From: Flavobacteriaceae bacterium
Lineage (GTDB): Bacteria; Bacteroidota; Bacteroidia; Flavobacteriales; Flavobacteriaceae
Assembly: GCA_009886625.1 (NCBI GenBank)
Contig: QXZA01000018.1
Coordinates: 62,001 to 126,000 of the forward strand
Length of the DNA: 64,000 bases
Direction of reading: 5' to 3'
The position numbers and the translations under genes were made by a program. Below are positions 46,821-58,400 of the stretch, piece after piece. The notes beneath the pieces are model-generated. The model saw only the letters and a list, made by a program, of their open reading frames with translations, was not told where the DNA came from and made no database searches. Position 1 is the first letter of the stretch; each line of letters starts with the position of its first letter.

Positions 46821-48182
46821 ATGAAAATAAATTTATGTTTATTTTTTATCCCATTTCTTCTTTTACTTAATTGTTCTTCTAATGAGACTGATTTGGTCTA
46901 TAAGGAGAAACTTCAGAATCCCGAGTTTTTTCAGTCTGCCATGCAAAACTTAACGGATATAGTGGTGTATGATATCTTTTCGCCTCCTGTAGCTTCACGT
47001 GTTTATTTATATCCAACTATAGCTGCATATGAAGTTGTCAGACAAGCCTCTCCTCAAGAATTTAATTCCTTGGTGGGCCAAGTAAAAGGACTAACTCCAT
47101 TTCCCATTCCAACGAATGAAAACGTTGACTTCAATTTAGCCGCGATTTACACCTTCAATATTGTTGGGAAAGCCCTTATTTTCTCTGAAGATAAAATGAA
47201 AAAATTTGAACTTGATTTTGAGAAAAAAATTAAGACAATTAAAGTGCCTAGACGTGTCGATAAAGCTTCAAAAGAGTATGCTGTACAAGCGGCAAATGCA
47301 ATTAAAGAATGGTCTACAAAAGACATGTACAGTCAGACACGTACTTTCCCTAAATATACAATTCAAGAGAAAGACCAATTTTGGAAACCCACCCCACCAG
47401 ACTACATGGATGGGATTGAGCCTCACTGGAAGGAAATCAGAACGATGGTTTTAGATTCCTCCAATCAATTTGCGCCTAAACCCCCTCTAGCTTTTGATTT
47501 AACAAAAGGTAGTCCATTTCAGAAACAACTTTGGGAAGTTTTTGAGGTAATAAACAATTTGGATGAGAATCAGATTGAAATTGCTAAATTTTGGGATTGT
47601 AATCCCTATGTAACGCATCACAGAGGGCATGCTATGTTTGCCACAAAAAAAATAACTCCAGGGGGACATTGGATTGGAATTACAGCTATAGCTACCCGCC
47701 AAGCAAAAAGCTCCTTTGTTGAGACTATAAATGCTTACACTAATGTATCTATTGCGTTATTTGATGCATTTATTAGTTGTTGGGATGAAAAGTGGAACAC
47801 TTTGATTGTAAGACCTGAGACGCTCATCAATGAACACTATGATGAAGAATGGCTTCCATTGTTACAAACACCGCCCTTTCCAGAATATACAAGCGGTCAC
47901 TCTGTAATTTCTCGTGCTGCTGCAGTAACACTCACCGATCTATACGGTGAGGACTTTAGTTTTACTGACACTACAGAAGTAGCCTATGGATTAGGAGAAA
48001 GAGAGTATACTTCATTCATTCATGCTTCAGAAGAGGCAGCTATTTCAAGATTATATGGCGGAATTCACTACATGATGGCAATAGAAGAAGGGGTAGCTCA
48101 AGGACAGGCTATAGGAGAGTATCTTGTAAATAGGCTTCAAACTAAAGTTAATCCTATTACAGAAGAATCGAAAGTAAAATAA
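46821..48182 (+). CDS. Vanadium-haloperoxidase / PAP2-superfamily lipoprotein
   Basis: 453 residues. Lipobox LLLNC (Cys18). The three PAP2/haloperoxidase blocks are present: K324-x6-R331-P, then S358-G-H360, then S409-R410-x5-H416. These are the oxyanion-binding and catalytic residues shared by vanadium haloperoxidases and acid phosphatases. The Asp that usually follows the last His by four residues is Ala here. Haloperoxidase or phosphatase activity cannot be separated by eye. The gene follows the VCBS protein after 153 bases, in which I see no other gene, and its stop is one base from the MFS start, so both are translated together. Position suggests periplasmic or surface processing of the imported compound. 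Confidence 0.8.
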   Translation: MKINLCLFFIPFLLLLNCSSNETDLVYKEKLQNPEFFQSAMQNLTDIVVYDIFSPPVASRVYLYPTIAAYEVVRQASPQEFNSLVGQVKGLTPFPIPTNENVDFNLAAIYTFNIVGKALIFSEDKMKKFELDFEKKIKTIKVPRRVDKASKEYAVQAANAIKEWSTKDMYSQTRTFPKYTIQEKDQFWKPTPPDYMDGIEPHWKEIRTMVLDSSNQFAPKPPLAFDLTKGSPFQKQLWEVFEVINNLDENQIEIAKFWDCNPYVTHHRGHAMFATKKITPGGHWIGITAIATRQAKSSFVETINAYTNVSIALFDAFISCWDEKWNTLIVRPETLINEHYDEEWLPLLQTPPFPEYTSGHSVISRAAAVTLTDLYGEDFSFTDTTEVAYGLGEREYTSFIHASEEAAISRLYGGIHYMMAIEEGVAQGQAIGEYLVNRLQTKVNPITEESKVK

Positions 48183-48183
48183 A

Positions 48184-49548
48184 ATGGAAAAAAAGCAGTT
48201 GAATTTTTGGCAAATCTTAACCATGAACTTTGGCTTTTTTGGAGTTCAATTTAGTTTTGGTTTGCAACAAAGTAACATGAGTGCCATCTATAAATATTTA
48301 GGAGCAGAAGAATCTGAACTTCCTTTATTATGGTTGGCAGGACCAGTTACAGGTTTGATTGTTCAGCCTATTATTGGCGCGATAAGTGACGGAACTTGGT
48401 CTCCCAAATTTGGACGCCGCAAACCTTTTTTCCTTCTTGGAGCCGTTATTGCTAGTTTGGCTTTAGTAGCCATGCCCTATTCCAGTTCAATTTGGATGGC
48501 GGCAGGATTGTTATGGATTTTGGATGCAGCAAACAATATAGCCTTAGAACCTTACCGCGCTTTTATTTCTGATATGCTTCCAAAAAAGCAATTCTCCTTT
48601 GGTTTTTTAGTACAGAGTTTTTTCACAGGATTAGGGACAACCCTCGCAAACTTTACTCCTGCGATTTTGGTCTCTTTTGGAATACTAGCCTTAGCCGATA
48701 AAATGGATAATGGAATCCCAGTATACACCTATTGGGCTTTTGGGATAGGAGCAATAGCATCAATAATTACCATTTTAATTTCGGTATTATTTACCAAGGA
48801 ATATCCTCCCACTCCAGAAGAACTAGAAAAAATAAAAACTGCGAAAAAGGAAGGGAATCTGATTGTTAAAACATTTAAAGAAATTGTGATTGCAATCAAG
48901 GAGATGCCTTTACCGATGAAACAACTCATTCCCGTGATGTTTTTTCCTTGGTATGCGATGTTTTGTTATTGGCAGTATCTGACTTCAGCTCTTTCTCTTT
49001 CCTTATACGGGACTCTTGACCAGTCTACTTCCTATTTTAATCAAGCACAAATTTTAACTGGAAACTTGAATGGAACTTATAATATTATATGCTTTACAAT
49101 TGCCTTTCTATTGATCCCAATTGCCAGAAAGCTTGGCGCTAAGCGACTGCATTTTGTCAGTTTAGCAATTGGCGGGGCAGCATTATTATGTATGCCTTTG
49201 CTCAATGACACAGATTTGTTATTCACTTTGCCTTTTGGGGATGGAATTCCTGTCTCTCAGATTTATTTATTTTCGTTTGGACTAGGAATAACATGGGCTT
49301 CTATGATGGCTATGCCCTATGAAATGTTGGCAGCTTCAATTCCTAAAGGAAAAACAGGTGTATATATGGGAATCTTTAACATGTTTATCGTAGTTCCTAT
49401 GATCATTCAAATTTTTTCCGTACAATATTTTGTGTATGATATATTGGGTCAAAATCCAATTAATATAATTCGGCTTGCAGGAGTTTTCCTTATCATTGGT
49501 GGAATATTTTCATTGTTTGTGTCACAACCCAAACCCATAAAAATTTAG
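48184..49548 (+). CDS. MFS sugar transporter, SLC45/GPH-like
   Basis: 454 residues with about twelve membrane spans. After the second span it has the MFS signature GAISDGTWSPKFGRRKP (about 70-86). The overall pattern (QQSNMSAIYKYLG, NIALEPYRAFISDMLP, ITWASMMAMPYEMLA) matches the SLC45-type MFS carriers used by Bacteroidota for maltose, sucrose and related oligosaccharides. It probably moves the product of SusCD uptake across the inner membrane. It starts one base after the previous stop. maeB follows after 19 bases, so read-through into housekeeping genes is possible. Confidence 0.85.
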   Translation: MEKKQLNFWQILTMNFGFFGVQFSFGLQQSNMSAIYKYLGAEESELPLLWLAGPVTGLIVQPIIGAISDGTWSPKFGRRKPFFLLGAVIASLALVAMPYSSSIWMAAGLLWILDAANNIALEPYRAFISDMLPKKQFSFGFLVQSFFTGLGTTLANFTPAILVSFGILALADKMDNGIPVYTYWAFGIGAIASIITILISVLFTKEYPPTPEELEKIKTAKKEGNLIVKTFKEIVIAIKEMPLPMKQLIPVMFFPWYAMFCYWQYLTSALSLSLYGTLDQSTSYFNQAQILTGNLNGTYNIICFTIAFLLIPIARKLGAKRLHFVSLAIGGAALLCMPLLNDTDLLFTLPFGDGIPVSQIYLFSFGLGITWASMMAMPYEMLAASIPKGKTGVYMGIFNMFIVVPMIIQIFSVQYFVYDILGQNPINIIRLAGVFLIIGGIFSLFVSQPKPIKI

Positions 49549-49567
49549 TTTAAAATAAAATTGCAAT

Positions 49568-51838
49568 ATGCAAAATGAACAACAACGTAGGGCTGCTTTA
49601 GTTTATCACGCAAAGCCAAGACCTGGGAAGATTGAAGTAGTTCCTACAAAAAATTATGATACTCAAAGAGATTTGGCTTTGGCTTATTCTCCAGGTGTAG
49701 CAATTCCGTGTTTGGAAATTGAAAAATCTAAGGAAGATGTCTATAAATACACTAACAAAGGGAACCTAGTAGCTGTAATATCAAACGGAACAGCGGTCTT
49801 AGGTCTAGGTAGTATTGGTCCTGAAGCTTCTAAGCCTGTTATGGAAGGAAAAGGGTTATTGTTCAAGATTTTTGCTGACATTGACGTATTTGATATTGAG
49901 GTGGATGCCTCTGATACCGAGAAATTTATTGAAGCTGTAAAAGCTATAGCACCAACTTTTGGTGGAATAAATTTAGAAGACATAAAATCTCCAGAAGCAT
50001 TTGAAATTGAACGTAGATTAAAAGAGGAATTAGACATTCCTGTAATGCATGATGACCAGCACGGTACAGCAATTATTTCAGCTGCAGCTTTGTTGAACGC
50101 CTTGGAGCTTTCTGAGAAAAAAATAGAAGAAGTTAAGATTGTAGTTTCAGGAGCGGGTGCCGCGGCTATTTCGTGTACAAAACTATACCGTGCTTTTGGG
50201 GCTAATGTTGAGCATATTGTCATGCTTGACAGTAAAGGGGTAATTCGAAAGGACAGAGAAAACCTAAGTCCCGAAAAAGAGGAATTTGCCACAACTCGTG
50301 ACCTAAAGACACTGGATGAAGCAATAATTGATGCAGATGTTTTTATAGGACTATCCAAAGCAGATATTCTTTCAACAGACATGTTATTGTCTATGGCCAA
50401 AAATGCAATAGTCTTTGCTATGGCAAATCCAGATCCTGAAATCAAATATGATCTTGCTTGTAAAACAAGATCGGATATCATTATGGCTACAGGGAGGTCT
50501 GATAATCCGAATCAAGTGAATAATGTACTTGGTTTTCCTTTTATTTTTAGAGGAGCTTTAGATATTCGTGCGACTACCATAAATGAAGCAATGAAAATGG
50601 CTGCTGTGAAGGCTTTAGCTGATCTAGCAAAAGAATCTGTACCAGAACAAGTCAATTTAGTGTACGATGAAACTCGCTTGAGTTTTGGGAAAGATTATAT
50701 TATTCCTAAGCCATTTGATCCAAGATTGATTACAACTGTTCCTGTAGCTGTTGCAAAAGCAGCAATGGATTCTGGAGTGGCTCAAGCTCCAATAGAAGAT
50801 TGGGATAGGTATAAAGAGGTTTTGGAAAGTCGATTAGGAAATAGTCAGAAAATGGTACGTTTACTTCATGACCGTGCAAAAAGTGACCCAAAACGCCTTG
50901 TTTTTGCAGAGGCAGACCAAATGGATGTCTTAAAAGCTGCACAAATTGTTGAAGAGGAAGGTATTGCCAAGCCAATATTATTAGGAAATAAAGCTGTGAT
51001 CAACGACTTGAGAAAAGCTATTGATTTTGATGCTGAAGTTGAAATCATTGATCCTAAAGATCAAAACCATGATCCACAGCGTAAAATATATGCCGAATTA
51101 TTTTGGAAAGATCAAAAGAGAAAAGGGTACACGTTCTATGATGCTGAACGTTTGATGTGGGAACGTAATTATTTTGCTTCTATGATGGTTAAAAATGGTG
51201 ACGCAGACGCCATGCTTTCTGGATATTCAAGAAATTATCGTTCAGTCGTAAAACCAATTTTGGAAACTATTTCAAAAGCCAAAGGGGTTACTAAAGTGGC
51301 AGCAACCAACCTGATGTTAACAAAGTCAGGACCCTTGTTTTTGTCGGATACCACAATTAATGTGGAACCTACCTCTAAAGAGTTAGCCAAAATTGCTCAA
51401 ATGACAGGACATATGGCAGGATTGTTTGGTATTGAACCCATAATTGCACTATTGTCTTTTTCAAATTTTGGTTCCTCCCGATTTAGTCAAGCAAAGAAAG
51501 TTTCAGAAGCCGTATCAATTTTACATAGAAGCAACCCAAATTTGGTTGTAGATGGACCTATTCAATCTGACTTTGCCTTGAATAAAGTCTTACTTCATAA
51601 GGCATTTCCTTTTTCTGTTTTAAACAACAAAAAAGTAAACATTCTCGTTTTTCCAAACCTAGATGCGGCAAATATTACTTATAAATTGATGAAAGAACTA
51701 AATGAGTCACTTTCAATTGGTCCTATTTTGATGGGTTTAAGTGAGCCTATTCATGTATTACAATTGGGAGCCTCTGTAGATGAAATTGTCAATATGGCTG
51801 CTGTAGCAGTAATTGATGCACAATCAAAAAACAAATAA
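49568..51838 (+). CDS. maeB: NADP-dependent malic enzyme with phosphotransacetylase-like domain
   Basis: 756 residues. It decarboxylates malate to pyruvate with NADP reduction. The N-terminal malic-enzyme domains (about 1-430) contain RDLALAYSPGVAIPC, INLEDIKSPEAFEIE, DDQHGTAII and the Rossmann GAGAAAISC. The C-terminal about 320 residues are a Pta-like domain (MVRLLHDRAKSDPKRLVFAEADQ), which in MaeB proteins is usually regulatory rather than catalytic. Length equals that of enterobacterial MaeB. It heads the conserved maeB-ruvA-sprA block and begins 19 bases after the MFS gene. Confidence 0.95.
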   Translation: MQNEQQRRAALVYHAKPRPGKIEVVPTKNYDTQRDLALAYSPGVAIPCLEIEKSKEDVYKYTNKGNLVAVISNGTAVLGLGSIGPEASKPVMEGKGLLFKIFADIDVFDIEVDASDTEKFIEAVKAIAPTFGGINLEDIKSPEAFEIERRLKEELDIPVMHDDQHGTAIISAAALLNALELSEKKIEEVKIVVSGAGAAAISCTKLYRAFGANVEHIVMLDSKGVIRKDRENLSPEKEEFATTRDLKTLDEAIIDADVFIGLSKADILSTDMLLSMAKNAIVFAMANPDPEIKYDLACKTRSDIIMATGRSDNPNQVNNVLGFPFIFRGALDIRATTINEAMKMAAVKALADLAKESVPEQVNLVYDETRLSFGKDYIIPKPFDPRLITTVPVAVAKAAMDSGVAQAPIEDWDRYKEVLESRLGNSQKMVRLLHDRAKSDPKRLVFAEADQMDVLKAAQIVEEEGIAKPILLGNKAVINDLRKAIDFDAEVEIIDPKDQNHDPQRKIYAELFWKDQKRKGYTFYDAERLMWERNYFASMMVKNGDADAMLSGYSRNYRSVVKPILETISKAKGVTKVAATNLMLTKSGPLFLSDTTINVEPTSKELAKIAQMTGHMAGLFGIEPIIALLSFSNFGSSRFSQAKKVSEAVSILHRSNPNLVVDGPIQSDFALNKVLLHKAFPFSVLNNKKVNILVFPNLDAANITYKLMKELNESLSIGPILMGLSEPIHVLQLGASVDEIVNMAAVAVIDAQSKNK

Positions 51839-51842
51839 GAAG

Positions 51843-52424
51843 ATGATTACACAGATCAAAGGAAGACTTGAAGAAAAGTCACCCACTCATGTGGTTATAG
51901 ATTGTCAAGGAATTGGATATGAGGTAAACATTTCGCTACACACCTATTCTCAACTAGGTCAGGACGAGAACATTAAACTTTTTACTCATCTTCAAATTCG
52001 TGAAGATTCTCACACTTTATTTGGATTTTTTACATCTATGGAGCGATCCGTTTTTAGGCTTCTTTTATCTGTTTCGGGGATTGGTGCCAGTACCGCACGG
52101 ACGATGCTCTCCTCTCTTGAACCTCAGCAGATTCAAAGAGCTATAGTGAATGAAGATTTAACTACGATTAAATCAATTAAAGGAATTGGTTTAAAAACAG
52201 CACAAAGAGTTTTAATAGAATTAAAAGATAAGATGATGAGTCTCTTTGAAGGTGAAGAAATTCAGTCATTTGCAAACAATACAATCAAAGATGAAGCGTT
52301 ATCAGCATTAGAGGTTCTTGGTTATTCAAGAAAGCAATCTGAAAAAGTAATTGATAACGCAATTCAGGCTGCCCCAGAGAGTTCAGTAGAAGAACTTATA
52401 AAGGCCGCTCTGAACAAATTATAA
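51843..52424 (+). CDS. ruvA: Holliday junction branch-migration protein RuvA
   Basis: 193 residues from the ATG at 51843; an earlier in-frame start at 51813 overlaps maeB and is unlikely. The OB-fold N-terminus (MITQIKGRLEEKSPTHVVID), two helix-hairpin-helix units (LSVSGIGASTARTMLSSL and IKSIKGIGLKTAQRVLIELK) and the C-terminal domain III (DEALSALEVLGYSRKQ) that contacts RuvB are all present. It starts four bases after the maeB stop. sprA follows after seven bases, the order seen in many Flavobacteriaceae. Confidence 0.96.
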   Translation: MITQIKGRLEEKSPTHVVIDCQGIGYEVNISLHTYSQLGQDENIKLFTHLQIREDSHTLFGFFTSMERSVFRLLLSVSGIGASTARTMLSSLEPQQIQRAIVNEDLTTIKSIKGIGLKTAQRVLIELKDKMMSLFEGEEIQSFANNTIKDEALSALEVLGYSRKQSEKVIDNAIQAAPESSVEELIKAALNKL

Positions 52425-52431
52425 AACCCCT

Positions 52432-55400
52432 TTGATTGAGAGTAAACGATATGTAGTTTATAAATCCCCCAAAGCTTTAATCCTAATTTTATTTTGGATC
52501 ATATCTTCTTTTGGGGTCATATCAGCTCAGCAGCAAGCAGATATTGGTGGAATTGCGCTTCCAAATCCAAGTAGCTTTTCCTCACAATATACCTATAATT
52601 CTGAGTCAGCTCGCTATATTTTTTCTCAAGAAATAGGAGGCTATCCGATTGGTATTCCGTTGGTACTCACTGTAAAAGAATTTGAAGCATTAGTTCTAAA
52701 AGAACAAATGCAGAATTATTTTAAAGACAAAGTTCAAGCTTTGAGTGGTCGTGGCTCAGATCTTGAAGACACTCAGAAAAATTTGCTCCCAGAATTGTAC
52801 GTCAATAATAAATTTTTTCAATCCATATTTGGAAGTAATGCTATTGATATATCACCACAAGGTTCTATTGGAATAGATTTGGGATACCGTTATCAGCGAA
52901 ACGATAACCCTATCACTTCACCTGTAAATAGAAGATCTCCCGGATTTGATTTTGATCAACGGATAAGTCTTAGCTTGTTAGGTAAAATAGGAGAACGACT
53001 TCAGATTACTGCAAATTACGATACAGAATCAACTTTTGATTTCCAGAATCTAATTAAGATTCAATTTAATCCTCCTCAATTGTCTGAATTAAAAGATGTA
53101 ATCCCTGGAAAAATTGGTTCTAGAATAAACGATGTTCAGGGAAAAGTCAATGCAATCAATGATAAAATTGATAATGTTAAATCTACAGTTCAGGATGTTC
53201 AAAATAAAATTGGAGAAGCAAAAAACACACTCAATCAAGCGCGACAGAAAATTGATCAATTAAAAAATAACATTAACCAACTTCCAAACAGTACTGAGCA
53301 AGTTGGTAATCGTGTTTCAGAGTATTTGAAAGGAAAGGTTACTGAAGATGCTATTTTACAAAATATTGATATTGGTAATATTAGTTTGCCTCTGAATAGT
53401 AACTTGATTCAAGGAGCTCAAAGTCTTTTTGGTGTTCGTGCTGATTTGAAATTTGGAAATACAACTATCTCTGGAATTTTTTCTGAACAACGCTCACAAT
53501 CCCAAAATATTACTTCACAAGGAGGCGGAAAACTCGAAGATTTTAGCTTATTTGCTTTGGATTACGAGGAAGATAGACACTACTTTTTAAGTCAATATTT
53601 TAGAGATAATTACGATGCCTTTTTGGATACTTACCCTTATATCAACTCTCCAGTTCAAATAACTCGAATTGAAGTATGGGTGACTAATAGAGGGTATCAA
53701 ACAAACAATGTTAGAAACATTATAGCCCTACAAGATTTAGGGGAAGCCAATCCAGAGAATACACAACTAGATGAAAGAACTCCAAACTTTTTTAACACCT
53801 CAAACCTTGAGTCTCCGCCTAGTAATGATGTTAATAGATTGGATCCTGATGAAATTGGTTTTGGAGGTATATTAACTGAAGCTATTCGAGATATCGCTAC
53901 CGTAAAAAATGGTTTTGGTTCTACAAAAACAACCGAAGGCTATGATTATGCCGTTTTGGAAAGTGCCCGAAAGCTAAAACCACAAGAGTATACATTTCAC
54001 CCGCAGTTAGGTTATATTTCGTTAAATCAACGTTTAAGCAACGATGAGATATTAGGGGTGGCTTTTCAATTTACTTTTTTAGGAAAGGTATATCAAGTTG
54101 GTGAGTTTGCAAATGGTGATATTCCGGGTACTTCTTTGATACAATCCAATACACCTCAGCAACCACAACAAGCACCTGTGGTTCAAACGAATAATTTAGT
54201 TGTCAAAATGCTTAAAAGTAGTTTGACCGATGTGCGTCAGCCAGTTTGGGATTTGATGATGAAAAACATCTATAATACTGGAGCTTTTCAGTTATCAGAA
54301 GAGGATTTTAAATTAAGTATTCTATATACTGATCCTTCTCCAATCAATTATATGACGCCAGTAGATCCTTCAATTTGGCCTGAAAAGCTGGAGCAAGAAG
54401 TCTTGTTGAATACCATGGATTTGGATCGATTAAATGCCTACCAAGATTTAGTGCCTCAAGGGGATGGTTTTTTTGATTTTATACCAGGAATTACAATTGA
54501 CCCTCGATATGGACGAATCATTTTTCCAAAAGCAGAACCCTTTGGTGAATTTTTATTTGAACTTTTAGACAATCCAGAATCTGCTAAAGAAGATTATGAT
54601 TTACCAAGTACGTTCAACAAAAATCAGAAAAAATACGTTTTTAATGAATTGTACTCGTCCACAAAAGCAGCAGCTTTAGAATTTACGGAGAAGAATAAAT
54701 TTCAATTAAAAGGACGGTATAAATCAGAGGGAGGCGATGGAATTAATATTGGCGCTTTTAATGTGCCAAGAGGTTCTGTGAGAGTAACTGCTGGAGGGAG
54801 AACACTTCAGGAAGGTTTGGATTATACCGTAAATTATGAGATTGGTCGTGTAAAGATTCTAGATGAGGGTTTGAAGGCCTCAAACATTCCAATTGATATT
54901 TCAGTAGAAAACAATTCTTTCTTTAATCAACAAAATAAACGTTTTTCAGGAGTTAATATTAATCATAGAATAACGGATAAGATTAATGTGGGAGGGACAT
55001 TAATTAATTTGAGTGAAAACCCATTAACTCAAAAAGCAAATTATGGTACAGAACCCGTGAACAATACTATGACGGGATTCAATACCAATTTCTCAACAGA
55101 GATTCCATTATTAACCCGTTTGGTGAATAAATTACCTACCATAAAAACCAATGTTCCTTCACAGATTTCGTTTCGTGGTGAAGTTGCAAGTCTAGCGGCT
55201 AAAGATCCAAGAAATACCCAATTAAACGGCGAAACTAATGTTTATATCGATGATTTTGAGGGAGCGCAAACTAATATTGATATCAAAGGATATACAGCTT
55301 GGAATTTATCTAGTGTTCCAGTAAATGATGTTTCTGGTGCCACAAAAGAGGGCATGGAGAGTGGATATGGGCGTTCCAAATTAGCGTGGTATTCAATAGA

Positions 55401-58400
55401 TCAAATCTTTTATTTTAGACCTCCAAACGGAATTAATAATGATGATATTTCTTTGAATGAAACCCGACGGATTTTTATCAATGAGTTATTTCCCGAACAA
55501 GATATAGTTCAGGGAACACCTAGTACTTTACCTACATTTGATTTGGCTTATTATCCCAATGAAAAAGGACCATATAACAATGCCCCTATTGAACAATTTG
55601 ATTCTGATTCTAAAAAGAATTGGGGAGGAGTAATGCGATCTTTGAATGCAACCAATTTTGAGCAGTCAAACGTAGAATTCATCGAATTTTGGTTACTAGA
55701 TACATTTACTGATAATGAAGCCCCTAGTGATGATATAGGAGAATTAGTTTTTCATTTGGGAAATATTTCAGAAGATATTTTACGAGATGGGAGAAAACAA
55801 TTTGAAAACGGTCTGCCGAGTACAACTGAGGCCACACCAGCATACGAAACTGAATGGGGAAAAGTCCCAGCCAATCAATCTTTAGTTTATGCATTCAATT
55901 CTTTCGCTGAAGATCGAGCGCTTCAAGATGTGGGATTAGATGGATTAGCAGATCAAGATGAGGGAGCTATCTTCACCAATGGTCCTGCAAATGACCCTGC
56001 AGGAGATAATTATCAATATTTTTTACAAGCCGAGGGAGGAATACTAAATCGTTATAAGAATTATAATGGTTTGGAAAACAATACTCCTATTGACTTTAGC
56101 GATACAGATCGAGGGAATACTACCGAGCCTGATACGGAAGACATTAACCGTGATCAGAGTATGAATACCATTGACAGTTATTTCGAATACCGTGTTCCTA
56201 TTGCTAAAAACATGCAAGTTGGAAACCATCCTTTTGTGACGGATGTTAGGGAAAATATCAAAGTAAATGCCCCTAATGGAGACGAATTTGAAGCACGATG
56301 GATCCAATTCAAAGTTCCCATACAAAAAGATTATTACGAAAATACTTCTTTCAATCCCTATTTTAAATCAGTAAATGCAATTAATGATTTGCGTTCAATC
56401 CGTTTTATGCGAATGGTTTTAAGTGGATTTGAAGAAAAGGTTGTATTTCGTTTTGGGTCATTAGATTTGGTGAGAGGAGACTGGAGACAATACAATAAGG
56501 CCCTGAACAAAGAAGTACTGGTGAATGAAAATACTACGGTTGACATTAGTACGGTAAACATTTTAGAAAATGAAAATCGAATACCAATTAACTATGTTTT
56601 ACCTCCTGAAATAAGAAGAGAACAGGTAAATAACAACAATACAATTATAAGACAAAATGAACAATCATTAGCCTTTAGGGTATGTGATTTGCAACCGTCA
56701 GATTCTCGAGGGATTTATAAAAATTTGAACCTTGACATGAGGCAATATAGTAAGCTACGAATGTTTTTACATGCTGAATCTTTGCCTGGAAATGAGCCCC
56801 TTCCTGGAGAAGGTGCAGAAGATGAATTTGACAAACGATTGGTGGCTTTCATTCGTTTAGGAACAGATTATCAAGACAATTACTATCAAATTGAAATTCC
56901 ATTAAAACCAACAGAATATTCCTCGGAAAGCATAAACCGTCTTTCTGCTGAAGAGGTCTGGAATCCGGATTCGAATTCGTTGGAGGTACCTGTTGATCTT
57001 TTGGCCAAGTTAAAAGCGAGGGCTCTTCAACAATTAGGATTAGGTGAAGTTCTTTATTTTGATGAAGAGTTAAATCCAATTCAAGAGTTTACACCCATAA
57101 GTACTTTGCCTGGTGAGAAAAAATATAAATTTTCAATACGAGGGAATCCATCTCTAGGTGACATTAGAACATTGATGATAGGTCTTAAGAATCCATCAAC
57201 TACCCTTGGAGAGTCACTATGTGGTGAGGTCTGGTTTAATGAGCTGCGGATATCTGGAATTGATAGTCAAGGTGGATGGGCAGCGATAGGAGCTTTAGAT
57301 GCTAATTTAGCAGACTTTGCTTCGTTTTCAGCAACAGGACGTTATTCAACTATAGGTTTTGGTAGTATAGATCAGACTCCTAATCAAAGAGCAAGAGAGG
57401 ATTTATTGCAATACGACATGGTGTCTAATATTAACCTTGGACAGCTTACTCCCTCAAGTTGGGGGCTTCAAATCCCCTTGAGTTTTGCTAGTGGAGAAAC
57501 GCTTATTACTCCAGAGTATGATCCGTTTTATTTGGATCTAAAATTAGATGATCGAATCAATACAGCTGAGAGAAAATCACAACGCGATTCCATACTGAAT
57601 CAAGCCATTGATTATACAAGTAGAAAAAGTATTAGTTTGATTGGGGTTAGGAAAAATAGTTCAGGAGCAAGTAAAACTCGATTTTATAGCCCAGAAAACT
57701 TTGACTTTTCTTATGCCTATAATGAATTAGAACATCGTGATTACGAAATTGAAACTCAACAAGAATTTAATTTACTTTTAGGAGCAAATTACGGACATTC
57801 ATTTTCTTCCAAGCCGATAGAACCTTTCAGAAAAGTAACTTTTTTCAATCGAAAAAAATACTGGCAATGGCTCCAAAAATTGAACTTTAATTTGTTGCCT
57901 AGTTCTCTTGAAGGCGCAGCAAATGTAAATAGAATATTGAACAATCAAAAGTTTAGGCAAGTTTATTTGGAAGGGGTAGATGCATCCCAACAGCGTAGTT
58001 TGCCCAATTTGCAACAACGAAATTTCTTATTTGATTACAATTATGCATTCACTCATAATTTAAGTCGCTCACTACGGATTAATTTCAATGCAAATACAAG
58101 TAGTATTATAAGACAATTGGATAATATTGATACAGGCATAGCAAACCCTTTTTTACCCTCTAAGCAAGCTTTGTGGCAGGGATTATTGAATACAGGTGAG
58201 CCAAACAATCATTTACAGACTCTTGCCGTAAATTATAAATTACCATTTAAATATATTCCTTTTTTGAGTTTTATTGATGCAACGTATAATTACACCGGAA
58301 ACTTTAATTGGATTAGAGGGTCAGAAGCTTTGGCTCAAGTTAAAAGCGAAGAGGGTATTCCACTGGGAATAGTCAACACCATTCAAAATAACAATACAAA

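Noticed and set aside
49741-50481. A 246-codon minus-strand open frame
   Set aside because: It lies entirely within maeB on the opposite strand; its serine/alanine/isoleucine-rich translation resembles no protein and mirrors maeB codon use.
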